Positions 7,351 to 13,118 of a stretch of DNA of 13,118 bases are shown here, piece by piece. Position 1 is the first letter of the stretch, and each line of letters starts with the position of its first letter. This DNA comes from Phycisphaerales bacterium. Lineage in GTDB: Bacteria; Planctomycetota; Phycisphaerae; Phycisphaerales; SM1A02. Location of the stretch: positions 1-13,118 of the forward strand of contig JAQWRC010000059.1 of assembly GCA_029243925.1 (NCBI GenBank), given 5' to 3'. The position numbers and the translations under genes were made by a program. The notes under the pieces were generated by a model. It searched no databases. It saw nothing but the letters and a program-made list of their open reading frames with translations, and was not told the DNA's origin.

Positions 7351-7358
7351 GCCCTGTC

Positions 7359-7952
7359 ATGTCCTCCAACGCGAATTTCGGCCTGCTGCTGGTACTCTCC
7401 GGACCCTCTGGGGTCGGGAAGACAACCATTGCGCACCAGCTGCTGACTCGCTTTGACGGCGTCTTCAGCGTCTCCGCCACCACCAGACCCATGGGGTCAG
7501 GGGAGCAGGATGGCGTCGATTATCTGTTCGTGAGCGCGGAACAGTTTGCTTCGATGCAATCGGAAGGACAATTCCTGGAATCCGCCGAGGTCTTTGGCAA
7601 GCATGCCTATGGAACTCCACGTGAGCCCGTCGAAGCCCAACTTGCCGCCGGTCGATTGGTGATTCTGGACATCGATGTGCAGGGGGCCAAGCAGGTTCGT
7701 ACTTCGATGCCCGATGCGTTCATGCTCTTCATTCTTCCGCCCAGTGACGAGGAACTCCGGCGGCGGCTGGAGGCACGTGGCCGTGATGATGCGGAAGCGA
7801 TCGAGCGCAGATTTGCAGAAGCACAACATGAGATTGAGCTAGCCACCACTCAGGATCTCTACGATGCATTCGTGATCAATGAAACACTTGATGCCACGAT
7901 CACCGAAACCGGCCGGCTGGTTGAAGCCCGACGCGCGGCGTCGACCACATGA
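7359..7952 (+). CDS. gmk: Guanylate kinase
   Basis: Phosphorylates GMP to GDP with ATP in purine nucleotide metabolism; soluble cytoplasmic enzyme. The 197 residues have the P-loop 'GPSGVGKT' (15-22), the GMP-binding 'SATTRP' (39-44) and 'GVDYLFVS' (52-59) segments, 'YGTP' (84-87), and 'DIDVQGA' (104-110). The lid follows with 'LRRRLEARGRDD' (133-144). Length matches the family. Small departures from the usual sequence are Ala40, where His or Tyr is common before TTRP, and Lys81 in 'GKHAYGTP', where Asn is common. The ATG at 7359 has no Shine-Dalgarno and may be leaderless. Its stop overlaps the start of the next gene (ATGA, 7949-7952), implying translational coupling. The rpoZ gene often found after gmk in other bacteria is not present here. 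Confidence 0.97.
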   Translation: MSSNANFGLLLVLSGPSGVGKTTIAHQLLTRFDGVFSVSATTRPMGSGEQDGVDYLFVSAEQFASMQSEGQFLESAEVFGKHAYGTPREPVEAQLAAGRLVILDIDVQGAKQVRTSMPDAFMLFILPPSDEELRRRLEARGRDDAEAIERRFAEAQHEIELATTQDLYDAFVINETLDATITETGRLVEARRAASTT

Positions 7953-9703
7953 TGCGTCACGCACTTGTTCACCTGTTCGTACTGTGCGCGTGGTGTGGAT
8001 CTGCTCACGCGGAAATCACCGCCAGCGATCTGGTCATGCAGAATGCGCCATTGGTTGGCATTCGCGGCGGGGTGCTGATGGCCCGAGTCGGGTCAACCGA
8101 TGAAACGACCGGGTGGCCCGAACACGTCACACTCTCCTTGAACGATCACGGTAAAGAACGCAGTATCACCGGTGTGCTCGCCTGGATCGGAACCAGTGAC
8201 ACAGGGCCAACACCTCGCCCGTGGAGCTGGGATGGGAACGACAACATCATCCGACCGATCAGGTCCACTGACGATCTGGCCACGATTGCTCTGGACAATC
8301 CCGGCAGCGGCGTCTATCTGCTGGCTGAGCTGCCTGAGGACGCAGGCGGCGTGCTGGTCCTTGGGTCCCGCACCTACACTCCGCGATGGATGCACCTGCC
8401 GAATGCACTGCCTGCCTTGTCACTTGGGCATGCGCGGCGAGCTTCTCAATACATGAATGCGACGAACAGCCCTGCACGCCCGATGGCTGACAATCCATTC
8501 ACGTGGTGGAGATGGGCCCTGCTGGCACATCGACTGGATATGCGCCCACCACCGCCACCTTCCGGTACCGCTGTGGAATCACTCTTTGCACGGCATGTCG
8601 AACAGCTCTGGCGTATCGGATTGACACGGCTCGCGGGTGAATCACGTGGTATTGCAGCGCGATGTCAAGATCTACTCACGGAGACGTGCCAAGATGGCGA
8701 CATCGAGTTCGCGACATGGATTGTTGAACGTGGGCCGATCAATGAACTGCTCGACATTCTGCTCAGTCCGGAACCGGTGACATCACTCGTGGACAAGGCA
8801 CTGGCCTGGACGGACCGACAGGTTCCGGACCTTGCGTGGCTTGAACAACGCTACGGACAGCAGATCCAACTGGCGATTGCCAACCCAGATCCGGACTCGC
8901 ACGTAGCCCAGTTCATCTGGAGTGGACAGGAGGACGTGCCAAGTGGCGAACGCCTCGATGCCTCGGCGGTCACACGTATCACCTTGGAACGGCCCGCTCC
9001 CGACATCATCGCCCAGTTGTACCCCGAACTGATTGAGGGCGACGTTGCCTCGCTGAACATCGTCGTCCAGCAGCATGTGATGACGATCCCATTCGGTCCA
9101 GCGAAGATTTCCGTCAAGCCTCCTGGCGCGCTGCTTGGCCCTTTCCGTTCACCGAGGACGCTGCTTGAGCTGCGAACCGGCCAACCTGCATCGGTACCGA
9201 ACACGGAACCTACGTTTGCCCAACTTCGAAAGCTGGCCGGCCGATGGGAACTCTTCATCGAATGCGTGCGGCCGCAGGACACCGCTGGAAAACCATTCTT
9301 CAACATGCTTCGTTCGCTCGATGAACTCAAGGGACGCGAGGCCGTCACCGTGCTTGTCGGCCTTCCGAACACCCCATCCAAACCTGCGAGATACGCACTC
9401 TGCATTCCGGAGCAGGATGACCCCGCCGTGCTTGTCGGGCCCAAGGATGAATCTCCCGAAGTACACCGACGCTCCTATGCGGATCGCTGGCTCGTCCGAT
9501 TCGTACTCCCGAAATACTGGTTGCCCGATGCCGATGCACCGCTTCATCTCGCGCTCATTCGAACGCATGGAAACTCGATGGCATTTGAAACCGCACCCAA
9601 CGCGTGCATCCCCTGGCGAATGCAACCCGACATGGTGCAGTTGGATCTATCGCAGTGGGACGACGGCGGGCCCCGGTTGAAACAGGAACGACGTCGACGT
9701 TGA
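7949..9703 (+). CDS. Exported protein of unknown function, coupled to gmk
   Basis: I do not recognise a family. The 584-residue product starts with a Sec-type signal peptide: Arg3, a hydrophobic core to about residue 16, and an 'AHA' cleavage site at 19-21. No lipobox is convincing and there is no later membrane span, so a periplasmic or secreted soluble protein is likely. Visible details are a Trp-rich patch 'WWRWALLAHRLD' (186-197), five consecutive prolines at 200-204, an apparently alpha-helical middle (about 208-300), a Ser/Thr/Pro-poor C-terminal part, and a basic end 'KQERRRR'. The start overlaps the gmk stop in ATGA, with a second ATG immediately after, so translation is probably coupled to gmk. 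Base composition looks like the neighbours. It runs convergently into the beta-barrel gene with a 16-base gap. Confidence 0.82.
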   Translation: MMRHALVHLFVLCAWCGSAHAEITASDLVMQNAPLVGIRGGVLMARVGSTDETTGWPEHVTLSLNDHGKERSITGVLAWIGTSDTGPTPRPWSWDGNDNIIRPIRSTDDLATIALDNPGSGVYLLAELPEDAGGVLVLGSRTYTPRWMHLPNALPALSLGHARRASQYMNATNSPARPMADNPFTWWRWALLAHRLDMRPPPPPSGTAVESLFARHVEQLWRIGLTRLAGESRGIAARCQDLLTETCQDGDIEFATWIVERGPINELLDILLSPEPVTSLVDKALAWTDRQVPDLAWLEQRYGQQIQLAIANPDPDSHVAQFIWSGQEDVPSGERLDASAVTRITLERPAPDIIAQLYPELIEGDVASLNIVVQQHVMTIPFGPAKISVKPPGALLGPFRSPRTLLELRTGQPASVPNTEPTFAQLRKLAGRWELFIECVRPQDTAGKPFFNMLRSLDELKGREAVTVLVGLPNTPSKPARYALCIPEQDDPAVLVGPKDESPEVHRRSYADRWLVRFVLPKYWLPDADAPLHLALIRTHGNSMAFETAPNACIPWRMQPDMVQLDLSQWDDGGPRLKQERRRR

Positions 9704-9713
9704 TATGTGGGTC

Positions 9714-9728
9714 ACGTTCTCAGAACGT
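9714..9728. terminator. Short palindrome between convergent genes
   Basis: ACGTTCT and AGAACGT around a single C form a 15-base interrupted palindrome overlapping the stop codon of the beta-barrel gene and lying 10 bases after the stop of the upstream plus-strand gene. It could act as a weak two-way terminator (6-bp stem, three-base loop), but it has low GC and no T-run. Confidence 0.3.
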
Positions 9729-10715
9729 TATGGACACTTGACCACCCACCATGGCAGCGGCACCGTAGTCATGCTTGGAGACGGTGTTCCCCATGCGATT
9801 TTGTGACTCCAGTTCGCCTGAGACATTCATTCCGACAAATGCCGTCAAATCGATATTCGGCTTTGGGGCCCATGTAAATCGAAGGTACACGGGCATTGCC
9901 GTGAAATGCCCGACGCCATCTGGAGTCGGACCTTCATCATTCAGTCTAAATCGCTGGTAATCGTAGTTTGCGCCCAACGCAATCTGGAACGAATCCGTCC
10001 AGTCGTAGATGAGCTGCGCCCCAGCCGAATCTCCCCACCCGGAGGTTATTCGTGTGTTCACGGACCACTTGTCGTTGATGCGCCAATCGACAACGACTAT
10101 TGGATACACATAGGCGCTGTCCTCGAGCTGGCTTTCAATTCCCAACCCGCCACCAAGAGTCAGATTCTCGTCAAACGAGTAGCTGGCCCCAAATGCTCCA
10201 CCACCTTCAAATCCGTCACTCCAGCCCGCATCAGTCTCGCGGGCGAACCGGAACTGGCCACCGAAGAAACCGCGCCACTGTTTCGTCAACTTGACGGTCG
10301 CCCCGATATTGAACACCACGGTATGAATATCCGTCCAGGGCTTGTCGTCTGCACCGAAGAACCCCCGGCCGGCAAAATCATAACCATCAAACTGGTACTT
10401 GAACCCGTAGTTCAGATCCCACGAATCATTGAGCGCCGTCACGCCCTGCAGCTTCAGTCGCAGTCGGTCCAGCGCGAACTCTCCCTGATTTGAATCCACG
10501 TCGCTGGTGAACAGATGCGCGTACTGGGTCGTGAACGTAATGCGGGTGCCGCGGGAGAACTCATCAAGCTGGCCGAACCCGGGAACCGGCTGCTCATCTG
10601 CTGCTGTCTGCTTCACATCCTCCATGGAGGATAGAGATGGGAGATCGTGGCCCGTCACGGCCGGATCAAAGGTGAATGGAGCCGTCAGCACAAGCACGGG
10701 AATGATAGAAAGCAT
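9720..10715 (-). CDS. Outer-membrane beta-barrel protein (DUF6268-like?)
   Basis: A 331-residue protein with the look of an outer-membrane beta-barrel: alternating polar and aromatic/hydrophobic strands from about residue 56 onward, many Gly and Tyr/Trp/Phe residues, short acidic turns, and a terminal phenylalanine in 'GGQVSITF', the usual barrel assembly signal. The first 12 or so residues are hydrophobic and probably a signal peptide, though oddly with no Lys or Arg before the core. A Pro/Asp-rich linker (about 17-50) precedes the barrel. ATG at 10715 is supported by AAGGA nine bases upstream; another ATG five bases earlier is out of frame. The gene begins 21 bases after the moxR stop and is probably co-transcribed with it. 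The DUF6268 assignment is from memory and tentative; a porin-like or structural role cannot be separated by sequence alone. Confidence 0.78.
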   Translation of the reverse strand: MLSIIPVLVLTAPFTFDPAVTGHDLPSLSSMEDVKQTAADEQPVPGFGQLDEFSRGTRITFTTQYAHLFTSDVDSNQGEFALDRLRLKLQGVTALNDSWDLNYGFKYQFDGYDFAGRGFFGADDKPWTDIHTVVFNIGATVKLTKQWRGFFGGQFRFARETDAGWSDGFEGGGAFGASYSFDENLTLGGGLGIESQLEDSAYVYPIVVVDWRINDKWSVNTRITSGWGDSAGAQLIYDWTDSFQIALGANYDYQRFRLNDEGPTPDGVGHFTAMPVYLRFTWAPKPNIDLTAFVGMNVSGELESQNRMGNTVSKHDYGAAAMVGGQVSITF

Positions 10716-10736
10716 GACATGAAATCCTTGCGGGGG

Positions 10737-11738
10737 TCAGGAACTCAGCTGGCCGATGTCGGCTGGCACCGTATCAATCAAATTCTGAAGTACATCATCA
10801 GTGGTCAGGCCCTCAGCCTCAGCCTCAAAGTTCACCAGACAGCGATGTCGCATCGCGGGGAGAACGACATTCTTGATGTCGTCGTGCTGCACCGATCCTC
10901 GTCCATCAAGCATGGCACCGACCTTGGCGGCAAGCACCAGTGTCTGCGCCGCGCGTGGCGAGGCACCAAAGCGGAAGTAGGAGTTGACCTGAGGCGTGGC
11001 AAGTTTGCCGCCGGGATGTGTGGACATCACCAGGCGGACAGCGTAGTCCTGAACACCAGCTGGAACTTCAACCTGTCGAATGCATTTCTGATGGGCAAGG
11101 ATCGCTTCAGCATCCAGCACTTCCTCAAGTTCTATCTGTGTATCCGAAGTCGTGCGATCGAGGATCTCCGCCAGTTCCTCTCGTGTCGAATATCCAACAT
11201 GGAGCTTGAAGAAGAACCGATCAAGTTGAGCTTCTGGGAGCGGGTAGGTTCCCTCTTGCTCGATTGGGTTCTGCGTCGCCATCACGAAAAACGGTCGTTC
11301 CAGTTTGTACGTCTCGCCCCCCACTGTGACAGAACGCTCCTGCATCGCCTCGAGCATGGCCGACTGCGTCTTGGGAGTCGCGCGGTTGATTTCATCCGCG
11401 AGAACGATCTGAGCGAAAATCGGACCCTGCCGAAACTTGAACTCCCGGCCGGAATCGGTTTCAACGACGATGGTCGTTCCCGTGACATCAGCGGGCATGA
11501 GGTCAGGCGTAAACTGAATGCGTGAAAAGTCCAGATGCAAAGCTTCAGACAATGAGCGAATAAGCAGTGTCTTGCCCAGTCCGGGAACACCTTCCAACAA
11601 CGCATGGCCACCAGCGAAAAGGCAGGTCAAAACGCCATCGATGATGGCTTCGTGTCCAACGATCATTCGCTGAATCTGCGCCTTTGTGCGCTTGTAATCG
11701 GCTTCAAACTGCGTGATGGATTGCTGGTCGATGGCCAT
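10737..11738 (-). CDS. MoxR-family AAA+ ATPase
   Basis: Cytoplasmic AAA+ ATPase, 333 residues, thought to act as a chaperone or remodeller for partner proteins. Visible motifs are Walker A 'GVPGLGKT' (50-57), Walker B 'IVLADEIN' (111-118), sensor 1 around 'ATQNP' (154-158), the 'EGTYPLPEAQLDRF' segment (162-175) and sensor 2 'GASPRA' with Arg262. The length is normal for MoxR. ATG at 11738 gives the usual N-terminus ('FEADYKRTKAQIQRMIVGHE'). Longer in-frame starts would run into the hairpin behind nusG. There is no Shine-Dalgarno, but TACCAT lies six bases upstream. MoxR genes usually sit beside DUF58 and von Willebrand factor A genes; here the next gene is a beta-barrel protein, so its partner is unclear. 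Confidence 0.95.
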   Translation of the reverse strand: MAIDQQSITQFEADYKRTKAQIQRMIVGHEAIIDGVLTCLFAGGHALLEGVPGLGKTLLIRSLSEALHLDFSRIQFTPDLMPADVTGTTIVVETDSGREFKFRQGPIFAQIVLADEINRATPKTQSAMLEAMQERSVTVGGETYKLERPFFVMATQNPIEQEGTYPLPEAQLDRFFFKLHVGYSTREELAEILDRTTSDTQIELEEVLDAEAILAHQKCIRQVEVPAGVQDYAVRLVMSTHPGGKLATPQVNSYFRFGASPRAAQTLVLAAKVGAMLDGRGSVQHDDIKNVVLPAMRHRCLVNFEAEAEGLTTDDVLQNLIDTVPADIGQLSS

Positions 11739-11788
11739 GTGTGGATGGTACGCGAGGCGAAGCATGCCTGCCGAGGAATCCATACGAA

Positions 11789-11813
11789 GCAGCCTCGGAT
11801 CAACCGAGGCTGC
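11789..11813 (-). terminator. Terminator-like hairpin after nusG
   Basis: Perfect 10-bp arms GCAGCCTCGG and CCGAGGCTGC around a five-base loop, about 30 bases after the nusG stop. On the minus strand it is followed by TTCGTAT, a poor T-tract. It most likely ends or weakens the secE-nusG transcript before moxR. A smaller ACAGG/CCTGT stem (11828-11840) lies just before it in the direction of transcription. Confidence 0.6.
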
Positions 11814-11843
11814 AGAGATTCTGTTCAACAGGTGGCCTGTGGA

Positions 11844-12620
11844 TTATTCGTCGGCCTTGGAGATCTGCCAGTACTCAAGCTCGACTGGCGCCTGGCGACC
11901 GAAGATCGTGACGAGCACGCGGACCAGTCCCTTGTCGGGGAGCACCTCATCGACGGTGCCCTCGTAACTCTCGAAGGGACCTTCATTGATCGTGACATTG
12001 TCACCCTTCTCGAACTCGAGCTTGACCGTCGGATCCTCTTCAGGCATCCGGGAGTCAAAGAGCATCTTCTCGACCTCGGCGGGCGACATGGGCGTCGGAC
12101 GTCCCGCCGTCCCTACGAAATCACCCACGCCTGTGGTCTCCTTGATGAGAAAGAAGACGTCCTGGGGAATTCGGCCGGCCGCATCAAGCTTCATCTCGAC
12201 AAAGATGTACCCGGGATAGAGTTTGGTCTCAGTGACTCTGGCCTTGCCACCCTTGAGCGTCCGAGTCTTTTCGGTAGGCACCATGATGCGCCCCACAGCC
12301 GTCTCAAGCTGCTCGATCTGCACCTTCTTCTGCAAGGTGTCACGAACGTAGTTCTCCTTGTTGGAGGCAACACGGAGCACGAACCAATCGAATCCCTGCC
12401 GGTACATCGGAATGTCCACGGCCGGATCGAAGTTCTCCTCGTCATCCGACGAGTTGGAATCTTGTGGCTCTGCATCTGCAGGAGCAACGGCAGCTTCCGC
12501 AGGAGCGGATTCCACGGCAGGTGACTCCGGCGCCGGAGCAATGGATGCGTCACACTGCTCAGCGGGCATTTCTGCTACCACGTCCTCAGTTGTAGGTTGG
12601 CTGTGATCTTGTTCGAGCAT
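11844..12620 (-). CDS. nusG: Transcription elongation/antitermination factor NusG
   Basis: Binds RNA polymerase to promote processive elongation and links to Rho and the ribosome. The 258-residue product has an NGN domain (about 77-195: 'FDWFVLRVASNKENYVRDTL', 'VPTEKTR', 'LYPGYIFVEM', 'GVGDFVG') and a C-terminal KOW domain (about 201-255: 'FEKGDNVTINEGPFESYEG', 'IFGRQAPVELEYWQI'). The NGN and KOW match the family closely. Residues 1-75 are an acidic Ala/Pro/Glu-rich extension absent from the 181-residue E. coli protein. I place the start at 12620 because AGGGAG lies seven bases upstream; an ATG at 12638 overlapping the secE stop (TGATG) is the alternative and would add six residues. It is the second gene of secE-nusG, but rplK does not follow. 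Confidence 0.97.
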   Translation of the reverse strand: MLEQDHSQPTTEDVVAEMPAEQCDASIAPAPESPAVESAPAEAAVAPADAEPQDSNSSDDEENFDPAVDIPMYRQGFDWFVLRVASNKENYVRDTLQKKVQIEQLETAVGRIMVPTEKTRTLKGGKARVTETKLYPGYIFVEMKLDAAGRIPQDVFFLIKETTGVGDFVGTAGRPTPMSPAEVEKMLFDSRMPEEDPTVKLEFEKGDNVTINEGPFESYEGTVDEVLPDKGLVRVLVTIFGRQAPVELEYWQISKADE

Positions 12621-12627
12621 GCACTCG

Positions 12628-12633
12628 CTCCCT
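12628..12633 (-). promoter_or_regulatory. Shine-Dalgarno deciding the nusG start
   Basis: AGGGAG on the minus strand, seven bases before the ATG at 12620. It is among the stronger Shine-Dalgarno matches in the window and lies between the two candidate starts, favouring 12620 over 12638. Confidence 0.65.
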
Positions 12634-12637
12634 GGCA

Positions 12638-13057
12638 TCAGCTGGTTGATGACGCATCAAGCACGCCAACCCAATAGAAGAGGACGAAGAAAATCTTGTC
12701 AAATACGAAGCAGTAGAGGGCCAGGCCGACCGTAAAGGCAATAACTGCCCACGTAGAACGATTCAGTTCACGCTTGGACGACCAGTTCACCTTTTTCATC
12801 TCACCTTCAGTGGCGACGAAGAAATCAACGGTGCGCTTGCGCTTCCCGATGACGTGAAATCCGATGCCACCAAATATGGCTGCAAAGACGAGAATCGCGC
12901 CGACCTGAACGTAGACGGTCTCAAGACCGTCAAAGGACATGGTGGCCAGCCAACCCCAGAGCCAGTTCAGCCCCAGAATCACGACGACGCCAAAGGCGAT
13001 CGCCGACATCAGCCGTACCCAGTAACCCTGTCCACTCTTGTAGATGGCGCTTGACAC
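12638..13057 (-). CDS. secE: Preprotein translocase subunit SecE (extended form)
   Basis: Essential part of the SecYEG channel in the inner membrane. The C-terminal third carries the SecE hallmark: an amphipathic segment 'EMKKVNWSSKRELNRSTW' (about 86-103) followed by a membrane span (about 102-127). Two further hydrophobic spans precede it (about 17-39 and 48-70), so it is a three-span SecE of about 139 residues, longer than the one-span forms and comparable to E. coli SecE. I place the start at the GTG at 13057 because GGAG lies six bases upstream and it leaves a gap after the tRNA end; a GTG at 13099 would add 14 residues but begin only two bases after the tRNA. The stop overlaps the upstream nusG ATG by one base. 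The order tRNA-Trp, secE, nusG is the usual bacterial one. Confidence 0.92.
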   Translation of the reverse strand: MSSAIYKSGQGYWVRLMSAIAFGVVVILGLNWLWGWLATMSFDGLETVYVQVGAILVFAAIFGGIGFHVIGKRKRTVDFFVATEGEMKKVNWSSKRELNRSTWAVIAFTVGLALYCFVFDKIFFVLFYWVGVLDASSTS

Positions 13058-13063
13058 GCTTTG

Positions 13064-13067
13064 CTCC
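13064..13067 (-). promoter_or_regulatory. Shine-Dalgarno favouring the shorter secE start
   Basis: GGAG on the minus strand, six bases before the GTG at 13057. The longer candidate start at 13099 has no such site. Confidence 0.45.
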
Positions 13068-13101
13068 AATCTTCCCGCCACAACGGCCGGGTTCCTCACA
13101 A

Positions 13102-13118
13102 CACGCCGGGAGTGACTC
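13102..13118 (-). tRNA. 3' end of a probable tRNA-Trp (cut by window edge)
   Basis: Reading the minus strand from the window end, GAGTC ACTC CCGGCGT G aligns position by position with bases 57-73 of a tRNA. GAGTC is the end of the T-loop plus C61, ACTC completes the T-stem, CCGGCGT is the 3' acceptor strand (66-72), and G is the discriminator base. E. coli tRNA-Trp has GAGTC TCTC CGCCCCT G at the same place. The discriminator G, a U72 that would pair with A1, and the position just upstream of secE all favour tRNA-Trp. CCA is not encoded. The rest, including the anticodon, is outside the window, so identity is inferred. Confidence 0.6.

Noticed and set aside
10647..11525. Plus-strand open frame opposite moxR and the beta-barrel gene
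   Set aside because: It spans two well-supported minus-strand genes and shows no family features.
11604..12524. Plus-strand open frame opposite nusG
   Set aside because: Antisense to a clear NGN/KOW protein; low-complexity basic and His-rich product.

Overview
The window looks like chromosomal DNA from a member of the Planctomycetota, most likely the class Phycisphaerae. The best clue is a 910-residue exported protein that ends in the paired Asp/Asn-rich 'DLNxDGxVDxxDLLxxIxxWG' repeats (dockerin-like) and the DCNxNGxxD...GIPDEC calcium-type repeats common in secreted proteins of that group. An outer-membrane-type beta-barrel, an exported (Tat) beta-carbonic anhydrase and extended SecE and NusG proteins fit a Gram-negative-type planctomycete. 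This placement comes from protein style, not from a marker-gene comparison.

Layout, left to right. (1) An HD-domain hydrolase on the minus strand (73-645) diverges from a plus-strand pair: an MFS transporter (690-2237) and a Tat-exported beta-carbonic anhydrase (2281-2994). (2) Convergent to these, on the minus strand, come a large secreted metzincin/propeller/dockerin-like protein (3020-5752) and, upstream of it, the ribosome-assembly GTPase Der (5863-7296), with a strong hairpin between them. (3) A 62-base divergent intergenic separates der from gmk (7359-7952), which overlaps by 4 bases an unrecognised exported protein (7949-9703). (4) The right part is entirely minus strand. Read in the direction of transcription it runs: 3' end of a tRNA, probably tRNA-Trp, at the window edge; secE; nusG (overlapping stop/start); a 10-bp-stem hairpin; moxR-type AAA+ ATPase; a beta-barrel outer membrane protein.

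How the genes work together. tRNA-Trp/secE/nusG is the familiar bacterial housekeeping order, but nusG is followed by moxR rather than the rplK ribosomal-protein cluster. The MFS/carbonic anhydrase pair looks like one transcription unit. The moxR/beta-barrel pair is closely spaced, but the DUF58 and von Willebrand genes that normally accompany moxR are absent.

Most of the window is ordinary housekeeping and envelope content. I see no CRISPR array, insertion sequence, phage gene or obvious defence system. The parts that best repay a second look are the multidomain secreted metzincin, the unrecognised protein coupled to gmk, the MFS/carbonic-anhydrase pair, and several short inverted repeats between genes.
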